Notes under the pieces: generated by a model | Databases searched by the model: none | Seen by the model: only the letters and a program-made list of their open reading frames with translations | What the model was told of the DNA's origin: nothing | Source: Loktanella sp. DSM 29012 | GTDB lineage: Bacteria > Pseudomonadota > Alphaproteobacteria > Rhodobacterales > Rhodobacteraceae | Direction of reading: 5' to 3' | NCBI RefSeq assembly: GCF_900110705.1 | Contig: NZ_FOEJ01000003.1 | Span: 186,001-250,000 of the forward strand | Length of the DNA stretch: 64,000 nt | Program-made: the position numbers and the translations under genes | Shown: in pieces, positions 28,495 to 41,468 of the stretch | How the letters are laid out: each line of letters opens with the position of its first letter | Position numbering within the stretch: the stretch's first letter is position 1

Positions 28495-29496
28495 TCAGCG
28501 CAATCCAGCGCGGCTGGCTGCCCGGTCGATCGCGGCAATCGCTGCGTCGGGATCGACGTGATGCGGCATATGCCCGACGCCGGGCAGGCGGGTCAGATTG
28601 GCGGATGGCACAATCTTGATGACTTCTTCGGCGTGGATGTCGATGGGGACTGTTGTGTCCTCGAGCCCGTGCAAAATCTCGATCGGCAGCGTCAGTTCAG
28701 GATAGCGCTGCGCCATTTCGACGACATGGGGACGCAGTGTATTGACCTGTCGCGCATTGGCGCGGAACGATTCTGCCCGTAACGTCAGGGGGGCCCCGAT
28801 GAATACGCCATAGCCTTCGGGGGCGGGGTTCGGCGCGAATGTCGCGGTGATCGCGTCGTCGACGGTCCCATTCGGCACAAATGCCGCAATCAGCGGCACG
28901 ACCACGGCACCACCAAGTGCTGACCCGTTGATCGTGTAGTACAGGCCCAGATCACCGGGCCATGGCATCGTGACGCCGGCAAAGCTGACCATCGCCGCGG
29001 CATTGACCGGGTCATCGCCATCCAGTCCCATCAGCGACCACTGATAGGCGACGATCCCGCCAAAGCTGTGGCCGACGACAACCGGATCATTGATGCCCAG
29101 TTGTCCTGCCGCCTGACGCAGCATCATGGCCTGTTGCAGCGGACTTTCGCCCGCGCTAGCCAGCGCCCCGTCAGGCAGGCCCGGAAAACGGTCGGTGTAT
29201 CCCAGACCCGGACGGTCAAACGCCGTCACGCGGTAGTTTTGCGCCAGCTTGTCGAACAGGTCGAACTTGAAATCCCGCAGGTTGCCGCCAGCCCCGTGGA
29301 TCAGGACCACATCGGGTCCGCTGCCTGCCTGCAGGTAATGCACCCGCGCGCCGCCATCGACCGTGACGAATTCGCCCAAGGGCGGGTAGTCGCGCTCTGC
29401 CGCGGCGGTGCGCATGGTCGATGTGCATCCCGTCACGATGCTGCCAAACCCGACCGCAAGGGCCGCCCACGTCAGTGCTTTAACGGCCAATTGCAT
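28495..29496 (-). CDS. alpha/beta hydrolase lipoprotein
   Basis: A 333-residue exported hydrolase. The signal peptide ends in lipobox VTGC (Cys24), so it is probably anchored to a membrane facing the periplasm. The hydrolase core shows the oxyanion motif '[13 protein letters not shown]', the nucleophile elbow GHSFGG, the acid region '[10 protein letters not shown]' and the catalytic His in '[10 protein letters not shown]'. Substrate unknown; the fold resembles epoxide hydrolase/haloperoxidase relatives. Its start lies inside the 3' end of metA (17-bp overlap), an odd coupling between a lipoprotein and a methionine gene. Confidence 0.88.
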   Translation of the reverse strand: MQLAVKALTWAALAVGFGSIVTGCTSTMRTAAAERDYPPLGEFVTVDGGARVHYLQAGSGPDVVLIHGAGGNLRDFKFDLFDKLAQNYRVTAFDRPGLGYTDRFPGLPDGALASAGESPLQQAMMLRQAAGQLGINDPVVVGHSFGGIVAYQWSLMGLDGDDPVNAAAMVSFAGVTMPWPGDLGLYYTINGSALGGAVVVPLIAAFVPNGTVDDAITATFAPNPAPEGYGVFIGAPLTLRAESFRANARQVNTLRPHVVEMAQRYPELTLPIEILHGLEDTTVPIDIHAEEVIKIVPSANLTRLPGVGHMPHHVDPDAAIAAIDRAASRAGLR

Positions 29497-30403
29497 TCAG
29501 GTCATATTCCGTCGTCTGGTAAATCTGGTTGATCCAGTTGCCATATAGAAGGTGCGCATGCGACCGCCACCTGTTTTGCGGCGCCCTCAACGGATCGTCA
29601 TCGGGATAGTAGTTCACCGGCACGTTGATCGGGGTGCCCTGTGCCACGTCGCGGTCGTATTCCTGTTTCAGCGTGTCGGTGTCGTATTCAAAATGGTTGA
29701 ACACATAGAGCGCGCGATGGGCCGGGTCCTCGACCAGCGCGGGACCGGCATGCGGACTGGTGATCAGTGTGCGCAATCCGTTTGCCGCGTCCACGTCGGC
29801 CTGCCGCATTTCGGTCCAGCGGCTGACCGGCATCACGCAATCGTCCGAGAACCCGCGCAGATAGGGCGAGGCCGGATCGGTGACGGTATGGCGGAAACAG
29901 CCGAACATCTTGGTGTCCAGCAGGTGTTTGGGCACGCCGTGAAAGTGGTTGATCATCGCCATGCCGCCCCAGCAGACGCCAAATGTCGAATGCACATGCG
30001 TCTGGGTCCAGTCGAACACCTGCTGCAATTCCGACCAATAGGTCACATCGGTAAAATCCAGATGCTCGATCGGGGCACCGGTGATGATAAGGCCGTCGAA
30101 TTTCTCGCCGCTGGCCGCGACTTCCGAAAACGGGCGGTAAAACGTTTCCATATGGTCGGCGGCGGTGTTCTTTGTCTGATGCTCGGACATGCGGATCAGC
30201 GACAGTTCGATCTGCAAGGGGGTGGCCCCGATCAGCCGGGCGAACTGGTTTTCGGTCGCGATCTTTTTCGGCATCAAGTTCAGCAGGGCGATGCGCAGCG
30301 GGCGAATGTCCTGACGGTCTGCGGCGTCATCGGCCAGCACCATCACGCCTTCTGCATTCAGAACGCTGTAGGCGGGCAGATTGGATGGCAGTTTGATCGG
30401 CAT
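29480..30403 (-). CDS. metAA: homoserine O-acetyltransferase (MetA family)
   Basis: A 307-residue enzyme that acylates homoserine in methionine synthesis. Catalytic Cys144 lies in '[11 protein letters not shown]', with family blocks '[19 protein letters not shown]' and '[13 protein letters not shown]'. The acyl-CoA-selecting position reads APIEHLDF (Glu113). MetA proteins with Glu here (Bacillus type) use acetyl-CoA, whereas E. coli MetA has Gly and uses succinyl-CoA; I therefore call acetyltransferase. The acylated homoserine would feed sulfhydrylation to homocysteine, matching the split methionine synthase genes at the right end of the window. Confidence 0.94.
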   Translation of the reverse strand: MPIKLPSNLPAYSVLNAEGVMVLADDAADRQDIRPLRIALLNLMPKKIATENQFARLIGATPLQIELSLIRMSEHQTKNTAADHMETFYRPFSEVAASGEKFDGLIITGAPIEHLDFTDVTYWSELQQVFDWTQTHVHSTFGVCWGGMAMINHFHGVPKHLLDTKMFGCFRHTVTDPASPYLRGFSDDCVMPVSRWTEMRQADVDAANGLRTLITSPHAGPALVEDPAHRALYVFNHFEYDTDTLKQEYDRDVAQGTPINVPVNYYPDDDPLRAPQNRWRSHAHLLYGNWINQIYQTTEYDLNAIGR

Positions 30404-30440
30404 GGTCTAATCCCCGGTGAAGGCGGCACAGATAGGCGCG

Positions 30441-31304
30441 TCAGCCGCGCGCCTCAAGGGCTGTGGCAATCATAGCGTCAAAGCTGGCTGCATCATGCAC
30501 CTGCATCACATCCGACATGCCAACCGTCAGGCCCCAGTTATCGGCCATCGCGCGATAGCGTGGCTGGCGATGGTTCAGCGCCTTGGCAAAGGCCCAGCGG
30601 ATGAACGTATCGGGATCAACCTTGTCCGGGGCCACATCAAATTCGGACAGATAGGCGTTCCATGTTTCCAGCAAGAAGACCGGGTCATAGGACATCGGTT
30701 TGGGTTCACGATCAAAGCGGCGCACCAGTTCGTCGATATGCTCGTCCGATCCTTCGATCCAGACCATCAGCGTGCGGGCCGAAAGGGCGGTCATGATCGG
30801 ATCGCGGGGATTGTGCGCATCGACCCATTCACAGATCGACCCGCCCGTGTCGCAGACGAAATGGGGGTATTGGTACAGATCGTGTGACCGGTCGATGAAA
30901 TGGCCCGTGTCCATCAGGGCCGCGACCTCGGCCCGCTGGAACTGATCCTGACGCCGGGTGTATTCGTCCCAGGGCAGGCCGCCACGGTCAGGATCACCGG
31001 GTTTGCCCAGATAGGACGACATCGGCTTGAGATCGTTGAACGAGATGTTCGACCCGATATAGATGCTGTCCGACCGCAAGAGGTCGCGCAGAAACGGCAC
31101 CTTCATCGCCTCGCGCTTGGCATTGTCCGCGATCAGCTCGCCCATGTAGCGGGTGCCGATGCGGTAATCGATTGAGTAATGAAACCAGTCACCCGTCGCG
31201 CGCAGCATGGAAGACAGATAGGTTTTCCCAAGACCGGACATCCCGAAAAACAGGACACGTTTCTGGGGGGCGTTCAGCCAGTCGGATGCGGTTTTGTAAA
31301 TCAT
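30441..31304 (-). CDS. P-loop ATPase of unknown function next to mnmA
   Basis: A protein of 287 residues with a Walker A motif GMSGLGKTYLS near the N-terminus and no other domain I recognise. Pieces such as 'HYSIDYRIGTRYMGE', 'DTGGSICEWVD' and 'LMVWIEGSDEHIDELVRRFD' suggest a nucleoside-kinase-like or shikimate-kinase-like P-loop fold with a conserved acidic patch. The ATG at 31304 starts about 20 residues before the P-loop; a GTG at 31322 would add six. It lies about 50 bp after mnmA on the same strand, so it may be in the same transcript. Function unknown. Confidence 0.75.
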   Translation of the reverse strand: MIYKTASDWLNAPQKRVLFFGMSGLGKTYLSSMLRATGDWFHYSIDYRIGTRYMGELIADNAKREAMKVPFLRDLLRSDSIYIGSNISFNDLKPMSSYLGKPGDPDRGGLPWDEYTRRQDQFQRAEVAALMDTGHFIDRSHDLYQYPHFVCDTGGSICEWVDAHNPRDPIMTALSARTLMVWIEGSDEHIDELVRRFDREPKPMSYDPVFLLETWNAYLSEFDVAPDKVDPDTFIRWAFAKALNHRQPRYRAMADNWGLTVGMSDVMQVHDAASFDAMIATALEARG

Positions 31305-31354
31305 GACATCGGCATATTTCACGCAAGCCGCGGATGCCAGACCTGATCGGGGCG

Positions 31355-32494
31355 TCAGTAGCCCCGCCAGATCCAGCCGCCGCCCAGCACACGGGTGCTG
31401 TCGGGGTCATAGAACACGCAAGCCTGACCGGGGCTGATGCCCTCTTCGGCGACCAGCAGTTCGATTTCCGCCTCTGTCTCTGAAATCGGGCGCAGGATCG
31501 CATCGGTCGGCGGCTTGGTGGACCGGCATTTCACCGCGATCTGGCGCGTGCCACCGGCCAGAAAACCGCCGTCACCCAGCCAGTTGATTTCACGCAGCGG
31601 CACCTTGCGGGTGGCCAGCAGATCCTTGGGGCCGACGATAACCTGCCGGGCCGCGACATCCAGTTTCACCACGTACAGCGGGTCAGCCAGACCACCGATG
31701 CCAAGACCACGGCGCTGCCCGATCGTATAATGGATCACCCCGTTGTGCTGGCCCAGCACGCGGCCGTCCGTGTCTACGATATCACCCGGTTCAGCCGCAC
31801 CGGGGCGCAGTTTTTCGATCACGGCAGCATAGTTGCCGTTGGGCACGAAACAGATGTCTTGGCTGTCGGGTTTGTCCGCCACGCTCAACCCGTATTTCGC
31901 GGCCAATGCGCGGGTTTCTTCCTTGGATTTCAGATGCCCCAAGGGGAACCGCAGGTAGTCCAGCTGTTCGGGGGTGGTGGAAAACAGGAAATAGCTTTGA
32001 TCCTTGGCCGCATCCGCCGCGCAATGCAATTCCGCACCCTGCGCACCCATCTTGCGCTGGATATAGTGCCCGGTCGCCATGCAATCGGCGTCCAGATCAC
32101 GGGCTGTTTCCAGCAGGTCCTTGAATTTCACCCGTTCGTTGCACCGAATGCAGGGGACAGGGGTCGCACCGGCCAGATAGCTGTCGGCGAATTCATCCAT
32201 CACCGCCTCGCGAAAGGTGTTTTCGTAATCCAGAACGTAATGGGGGAACCCCATTTCTTCGGCAACGCGGCGCGCATCGTGAATGTCACGGCCCGCGCAA
32301 CAGGCCCCTTTTTTCGCCAAGGCCGCGCCATGATCATAGAGTTGCAGCGTGACGCCGACGACGTCGTAGCCTTCTTCGGCCAGTTGTGCTGCCACGACGG
32401 AACTGTCCACACCACCGGACATCGCGACGACAACGCGGGTCTGTGCGGGCGGCTTGGCAAAACCGAGGCTGTTGAGCGTCTGATCGAGAGGCAT
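31355..32494 (-). CDS. mnmA: tRNA-specific 2-thiouridylase MnmA
   Basis: A 379-residue enzyme that thiolates U34 of tRNAs for Lys, Glu and Gln. PP-loop '[12 protein letters not shown]' binds ATP. Catalytic cysteines lie in '[13 protein letters not shown]' and '[13 protein letters not shown]'. The C-terminal beta-barrel ('[12 protein letters not shown]') is intact. Sulfur comes from a cysteine desulfurase, of which two are encoded in this window. Divergent from sciP across about 120 bp that contains a 16-bp palindrome (TAGGGCC-TT-GGCCCTA, 32527-32542). Confidence 0.96.
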   Translation of the reverse strand: MPLDQTLNSLGFAKPPAQTRVVVAMSGGVDSSVVAAQLAEEGYDVVGVTLQLYDHGAALAKKGACCAGRDIHDARRVAEEMGFPHYVLDYENTFREAVMDEFADSYLAGATPVPCIRCNERVKFKDLLETARDLDADCMATGHYIQRKMGAQGAELHCAADAAKDQSYFLFSTTPEQLDYLRFPLGHLKSKEETRALAAKYGLSVADKPDSQDICFVPNGNYAAVIEKLRPGAAEPGDIVDTDGRVLGQHNGVIHYTIGQRRGLGIGGLADPLYVVKLDVAARQVIVGPKDLLATRKVPLREINWLGDGGFLAGGTRQIAVKCRSTKPPTDAILRPISETEAEIELLVAEEGISPGQACVFYDPDSTRVLGGGWIWRGY

Positions 32495-32617
32495 GTCGGA
32501 CCACCTGTATGGACAAGGGTTGTCAATAGGGCCTTGGCCCTACACCCGCTTGCGCTGGCTTACCAGTCTTTAAATGTTTTCGCCCAGTCTCTGCGCGATC
32601 AACAAAAGGACAACGCG

Positions 32618-32896
32618 ATGTATCTACGCAAAATCAATGGCCCGCGGTCCGTGACATTGCCTGACGGTTCCATTCTGCCCCGGGCCGACCTACCGCCTGC
32701 ACGCACGCGCCGCTGGGTGGCCTCGCGCAAGGCCAAGGTCGTGTCCGCCGTGACCCACGGGCTGCTAACGCGCGCGGATGCGCTGACCATGTATGACCTG
32801 TCGGACGAGGAATTCACGGAATGGGAAAACGCCCTGACCGTCTATGGCAAGGATGCCCTGAAAACCACCGCCTTGCAAAAATATAGACAACCATGA
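32618..32896 (+). CDS. sciP: SciP-like CtrA inhibitor (DUF1153)
   Basis: A 92-residue DNA-binding protein of the DUF1153 family; SciP in Caulobacter binds CtrA-controlled promoters and blocks CtrA activation. Conserved features: 'MYLRKINGPRSVTLPDG', then 'RRWVASRKAKVVSAVTHGLLT' across residues 31-51 (recognition helix region), then 'YDLSDEEFTEWENALTVYG'. The position directly before ctrA matches the Caulobacter order. AAAGGA lies 10 nt before the ATG. A much longer open frame that covers it runs antisense to mnmA and is not coding. Confidence 0.92.
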   Translation: MYLRKINGPRSVTLPDGSILPRADLPPARTRRWVASRKAKVVSAVTHGLLTRADALTMYDLSDEEFTEWENALTVYGKDALKTTALQKYRQP

Positions 32897-32925
32897 CGTG
32901 CGTGATGCACACTTTTAAGGATACG

Positions 32926-32941
32926 CTAATCGCTCGTTAAC
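32926..32941 (+). promoter_or_regulatory. CtrA-like binding site before ctrA
   Basis: CTAA-TCGCTCG-TTAAC matches the CtrA consensus TTAA-N7-TTAAC with one mismatch, 45 bp before the ctrA start. A GATTC (GANTC, CcrM methylation type) follows at 32942-32946. The arrangement fits autoregulation of ctrA, as known in Caulobacter. Confidence 0.6.
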
Positions 32942-32985
32942 GATTCCGGGGCAAGTTGCTGGTGCACAGATGAACGGAGAACCGT

Positions 32986-33699
32986 ATGCGAGTCCTACTG
33001 ATCGAAGACGACCCCACCACGTCCAAGAGCATCGAACTGATGCTGAGCCATGCCAATCTGAACGTCTACGCGACCGATCTGGGCGAAGAGGGGATCGATC
33101 TGGCAAAACTCTATGACTATGACCTTGTGCTGCTGGACCTGAACCTGCCCGACATGACCGATTACGATGTGTTGCGCCAATTGCGCCTGGCGCGCATCGA
33201 AACCCCCATCCTGATACTGTCCGGCGATGATGACACTGACAGCAAACTTAAGGGATTCGGTTTTGGTGCTGACGATTACCTGACCAAACCCTTCCACCGC
33301 GAGGAACTGGTCGCGCGGATCCATGCGATCATTCGGCGGTCCAAGGGGCACGCCCAATCCATCATCAAGACCTGTTCTATTGCGGTCAATCTGGACGGCA
33401 AGACTGTCGATGTTGATGGCAAGACGGTCCATCTGACCGGCAAGGAATATCAGATGATGGAATTGCTATCGCTGCGCAAAGGCACGACCCTGACCAAGGA
33501 GATGTTTCTCAATCATCTGTATGGCGGCATGGACGAGCCGGAACTCAAGATCATCGATGTGTTCATCTGCAAGCTGCGCAAGAAGCTGAGCGAGGCGACC
33601 GGTGGCGACAATTTCATCGAAACCGTCTGGGGGCGCGGATATGTCCTGCGCGATCCAGAGGTGCGCCAGGATCACGCGGCGGTCGCGGTCGGTGCCTGA
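32986..33699 (+). CDS. ctrA: cell-cycle response regulator CtrA
   Basis: A 237-residue OmpR-type response regulator. The receiver domain has acidic pocket EDD (7-9), phosphoacceptor Asp51 in '[10 protein letters not shown]' and Lys in 'YLTKPFH'. The DNA-binding winged helix ends with '[20 protein letters not shown]' and '[14 protein letters not shown]', which is characteristic of CtrA. In Rhodobacteraceae CtrA is not essential and controls motility, quorum-linked traits and gene transfer agent genes. It would receive phosphate from ChpT, encoded 20 kb to the left, and be restrained by SciP just upstream. Confidence 0.96.
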   Translation: MRVLLIEDDPTTSKSIELMLSHANLNVYATDLGEEGIDLAKLYDYDLVLLDLNLPDMTDYDVLRQLRLARIETPILILSGDDDTDSKLKGFGFGADDYLTKPFHREELVARIHAIIRRSKGHAQSIIKTCSIAVNLDGKTVDVDGKTVHLTGKEYQMMELLSLRKGTTLTKEMFLNHLYGGMDEPELKIIDVFICKLRKKLSEATGGDNFIETVWGRGYVLRDPEVRQDHAAVAVGA

Positions 33700-33823
33700 T
33701 GGCGGGTGCTGTGCCGACGCCTGCTGACCGCATACGGGAAGGCCCGGAAATGCCCTGAACCGGCGCGTCAAATCTGGACGTCATGCATCGCGCCCCCTAG
33801 GTTCACGGGCAGGTCCGCGATGA

Positions 33824-38219
<4,396 letters not shown>

Positions 38220-38223
<4 letters not shown>

Positions 38224-38318
38224 AACGCGAAAGTCGCGTCGAAATCCTCTGGCAGTTCGGGTTGCGGGGCGCAGGCCGCGAGGCAAATCAGCAGGGTCAG
38301 GGGCAAGAACAGGCGCAT
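38220..38318 (-). CDS. 32-residue lipoprotein
   Basis: A very small gene between recG and the retropepsin gene. The translated protein has a signal peptide of the lipoprotein type: MRLFLPLTLLICLAAC, lipobox LAAC with Cys16, followed by only 16 residues (APQPELPEDFDATFAF). A GGATATTCCC stretch before the ATG gives a plausible ribosome site, and the gene starts 9 bp after the retropepsin stop on the same strand. It resembles entericidin-like short lipoproteins in size only. Function unknown. It escapes most gene finders because of its length. Confidence 0.65.
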
Positions 38319-38327
38319 GGGAATATC

Positions 38328-38906
38328 CTATCGCGTCAGGACCAGTTCGCCATCGCGAATCTGGATGTTTGAAAATCGGCTGAGGTAGGACATGCCCAGC
38401 AGGGACCCGAACATGTCCCCACCATTGACCACGGCGGGCACGCGGGTTTCGGTCTCATCGCCCAGCGTGACCCGGTCCAGCGTCACGGGGGCGGTTTGCA
38501 CGATGCCGTTCGCGGTGCTGGCACTGCCCAGATACCGGAGTGTATCGGGGTCCAGACCGATGCGCTGCGCGTCCTGCTGACTCAGGACGATCTGCGATGC
38601 GCCGGTGTCGATCACGAAATCCACGGGCACGTCATTCACGCCCAGCCGGATGTAATAATGCCCGTCCGCCTGTTGGGGCAGCACGATGTCACCGCCGCTG
38701 GTCACGGATTGCCGGGGCAGCACGTCACGGCTGATATCGCCCCACAGGCCGATCGCGCCAATTGCCCCGATAAAGATCAGGCCCCAGATGCTGGCCTGTT
38801 GGGCAACCTTGCCCATTCGGCCCCGTTGACTGACAAGGTAGCTGACAAAAATTGCGCCACCCATGAGGGTGAGAAAGGTCGCCTGCATGATCTGGTCAGT
38901 GCTCAT
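38328..38906 (-). CDS. membrane-anchored clan AA aspartic protease (TIGR02281 type)
   Basis: A 192-residue retropepsin-like protein. Two hydrophobic segments (about 8-26 and 39-57) anchor it in the inner membrane; the C-terminal domain carries the single catalytic motif 'FVIDTGASQIVLS', so it must dimerise to be active. Later blocks 'TANGIVQTAPVTLDRVTLG' and 'LLGMSYLSRF' are typical. The ATG at 38906 leaves the first transmembrane helix intact. Substrate unknown in the family. Confidence 0.9.
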   Translation of the reverse strand: MSTDQIMQATFLTLMGGAIFVSYLVSQRGRMGKVAQQASIWGLIFIGAIGAIGLWGDISRDVLPRQSVTSGGDIVLPQQADGHYYIRLGVNDVPVDFVIDTGASQIVLSQQDAQRIGLDPDTLRYLGSASTANGIVQTAPVTLDRVTLGDETETRVPAVVNGGDMFGSLLGMSYLSRFSNIQIRDGELVLTR

Positions 38907-38922
38907 GTCGCAGATATAGGGC

Positions 38923-39549
38923 TCAGCCGCCCAGACCGAAACCCCGCAGACCGTCCAGAATGAACTGCACGGCCAAGGCGGCAAGCAGCATCCCCAGCAG
39001 GCGGGTCACCACGTTGATACCCGTTTTGCCCAGCAGTCGTTCCAGCAATCCTGCGGCCATGAACAACACAAAGACGATGCCGATCACCAGCACCATGATG
39101 CCCAGCACTGTGCCGAAACCGAGTGCGCTGTCGGTCTGGCCGGTCAACAGAATGATCGTCGCAATACTGCCGGGGCCCGCGATCAATGGAATGGCGATGG
39201 GATAGATCGACGGGTCGGAATCAGGGTCGACATGGTCTGACGAATTGTCTTCGCGGCGGGCCTGCCTGCGTTCGAACAGCATGTCGAGCGCGGTCAGAAA
39301 CAGAAGAACGCCACCAGCGATCCGAAAGGCAGGCATGGAAATGCCGATGAAATCCAACAGCGCTTCGCCGGAAAAGGCAAAGATCAGCAGCAATCCGATC
39401 GATACCAGACAGGCGCGGATCGCGATAGCCTGCCGTTGACGGCGGGTCATGCCTTGGGTCATGGCAACGAACAGCGGTGCCAGTCCCAGCGGGTCGATCA
39501 CGATGAACATGGCGGTAAAGGCCGTGATGAGCGTGGGAATATCAGTCAT
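38923..39549 (-). CDS. MarC family integral membrane protein
   Basis: A 208-residue protein with six hydrophobic segments. It begins 'ITAFTAMFIVIDPLGLAPLFVA', the MarC hallmark, and has 'ALLDFIGISMPAFRIAGGVLLF' and 'PIAIPLIAGPGSIATIILL'. Early work linked marC to drug resistance, which was later withdrawn, so the function is open. It sits 16 bp upstream of the retropepsin gene on the same strand; the two may be co-transcribed. Confidence 0.9.
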   Translation of the reverse strand: MTDIPTLITAFTAMFIVIDPLGLAPLFVAMTQGMTRRQRQAIAIRACLVSIGLLLIFAFSGEALLDFIGISMPAFRIAGGVLLFLTALDMLFERRQARREDNSSDHVDPDSDPSIYPIAIPLIAGPGSIATIILLTGQTDSALGFGTVLGIMVLVIGIVFVLFMAAGLLERLLGKTGINVVTRLLGMLLAALAVQFILDGLRGFGLGG

Positions 39550-39572
39550 GTCTCACCCTCGCAGGTCGCGTT

Positions 39573-41426
39573 TCAGGCCTTTTCGGCCTTTTCCAGTTTT
39601 TCCAAGGCCTGCATCCACATCGTCTCGGCGCGGGACAGGCCGTCCATGACCTCGGCGTATTTCTTGTTCCAGGTCGCAAGTTCGCCAATGCGCGTATCAT
39701 CATACAGGGCCGGATCGGCCAGCTTCTTGGCCAGCTTGTCGCGCATGTCGTTGATTTTCGTCACGCGTTCTTCGGCCTTGCGTGCCTCGGCGCGCAGCGC
39801 GAGGATTTCGTCGCGTGTGGGTTTGCGTATCTTGGGGGCGACCGGCTTTTCGATCTTGGCGGGTTTGTCCGGGGTCAACAGCAGTTTGCGATAGCTGGCA
39901 AGGTCGTCATCATAGGGTTTGACGTGCCCGCCTTTGACCAGCCACAGACGGTCGGCGACCATCGACAACAGGTGCATGTCGTGACTGACGAGGATGACTG
40001 CACCGGTGTAGGCGGTCAGTGCCTCGACCAGCGCCTCGCGGCTTTCGATGTCGAGGTGGTTGGTCGGTTCGTCAAGGATCAGCAGATGCGGCGCGGGCAG
40101 GGTGGCCAGCAGCAGCGACAGACGTGCCTTTTGCCCGCCTGACAGACGTCCCACGGCGGTTTCCGCCTGATCGGCCCCCAGACCAAAGCCTGCCAGCCGC
40201 GCACGCAGTTTCGCCTGACCTTCTTCGGGGCGTTCGCGGAACAGGTGGTCCAGCGGCGTTTCTTCGATCCGCAGCTCGTCCACCTGATGCTGGGCAAAGA
40301 ATCCGATGCGCAGCTTGTTGGAACAGACCATGTTGCCGCGCGCGACCTCCAGGCGGCCTGACAGCATCTTGGACAGGGTGGATTTGCCCTCGCCGTTGCG
40401 GCCCAGCAGGGCGATCCGGTCGTCTTGGTCAATGCGCAGGTTCAGGTCATGCAGGATGATCTGGTTGCCATAGCCGACGGCAGCACCTTCGGTTGCGATG
40501 ATGGGGGGCGACAGTTCCTCGGGCTCTGGAAAGGTGAACACAGTGCGTGCCGCGTCGGCAGGCACACGGATGGTTTCCATCTTTTCCAGCGCCTTGACGC
40601 GCGATTGCGCCTGTTTCGCCTTGGATGCCTTGGCCTTGAACCGGTCGACAAAGGCTTGCAGGTGTTCGCGTTTGGCATCCTGCTTTTTCGCAGCAGAGGT
40701 CAGCAGCGCGATCTTCTCAGCGCGCTGACGGGCGAATTGGTCGTAGGGGCCGGTGTAGTAGGTCAGCCCCTTGTTTTCGAGGTGCAGGATCCCGCCCACA
40801 GACCGGTTCAACAACTCGCGGTCGTGGCTGACGATCAGCACCGTGTGGGGGTATTTGCCGATATAGGCCTCGAGCCACAGCGCACCTTCAAGGTCGAGGT
40901 AGTTTGTCGGTTCGTCCAGCAACAGCAGGTCGGGTTCGGAAAACAGCACAGCGGCCAGCGCCACGCGCATCCGCCAACCACCCGAAAACGCAGAACAGGG
41001 CATACGCTGTTCTTCGTCGGTGAACCCAAGCCCCTTGAGGATGGTGCTAGCGCGTGCCTCCGCGCTCCATGCGTCGATATCGGTCAGACGGACCTGAATG
41101 TCTGCGATCCGGGTCGGGTCAGTGGCGGTTTCCGCCTCGGCCAGCAGAGATTCCCGTTCGGTATCGGCGCGCAGCACCGTGTCGATCAGGCTGACCTCGT
41201 TGCCGGGAACCTCTTGGCTGACGCCACCGATCTTCCAGCCGCGCGGCATGTCGATGGTCCCGGTATCCAGCACCATTTCACCGCGAATGATGCGGAACAG
41301 CGTGGTCTTGCCGGTGCCGTTACGCCCCACCAATCCCACCTTGTGGCCAGTGGGAATGGTGACGGTCGCGCCCTCCAGCAGGGTGCGGCCTTCGACGGAG
41401 TATGTGATGTCAGATATTTTCAGCAT
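39573..41426 (-). CDS. ABC-F family ATPase
   Basis: A 617-residue soluble protein with two ATP-binding cassettes and no membrane domain. Walker A: 'GLVGRNGTGKTTLF' and 'ALLGRNGEGKSTLS'; signatures 'FSGGWRMRVALA' and 'LSGGQKARLSLLL'. Between the cassettes is the P-site tRNA interaction motif ('KQDAKREHLQAFVDRFKAKASKAKQAQ', spread over about 245-272). The C-terminal coiled coil ('ARKAEERVTKINDMRDKLAKKL') resembles YheS/Uup proteins. These act on the ribosome during translation. Stands alone. Confidence 0.94.
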   Translation of the reverse strand: MLKISDITYSVEGRTLLEGATVTIPTGHKVGLVGRNGTGKTTLFRIIRGEMVLDTGTIDMPRGWKIGGVSQEVPGNEVSLIDTVLRADTERESLLAEAETATDPTRIADIQVRLTDIDAWSAEARASTILKGLGFTDEEQRMPCSAFSGGWRMRVALAAVLFSEPDLLLLDEPTNYLDLEGALWLEAYIGKYPHTVLIVSHDRELLNRSVGGILHLENKGLTYYTGPYDQFARQRAEKIALLTSAAKKQDAKREHLQAFVDRFKAKASKAKQAQSRVKALEKMETIRVPADAARTVFTFPEPEELSPPIIATEGAAVGYGNQIILHDLNLRIDQDDRIALLGRNGEGKSTLSKMLSGRLEVARGNMVCSNKLRIGFFAQHQVDELRIEETPLDHLFRERPEEGQAKLRARLAGFGLGADQAETAVGRLSGGQKARLSLLLATLPAPHLLILDEPTNHLDIESREALVEALTAYTGAVILVSHDMHLLSMVADRLWLVKGGHVKPYDDDLASYRKLLLTPDKPAKIEKPVAPKIRKPTRDEILALRAEARKAEERVTKINDMRDKLAKKLADPALYDDTRIGELATWNKKYAEVMDGLSRAETMWMQALEKLEKAEKA

Positions 41427-41468
41427 GGGCGGCGCATAGCAGAGGCCCCGCCCATGTGAAAGTGGTCA

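Noticed and set aside
31730-32617. 388-codon reading frame ending at the sciP stop
   Set aside because: Its first 296 codons run antisense to mnmA. Only the last 92 codons from 32618 match the DUF1153/SciP family and have a ribosome site.
32520-32620. CtrA site upstream of sciP (TTAC-N6-TTAA near 32560)
   Set aside because: The spacer is 6 instead of 7 and the first half-site has a mismatch, so it is too weak to report as a site.
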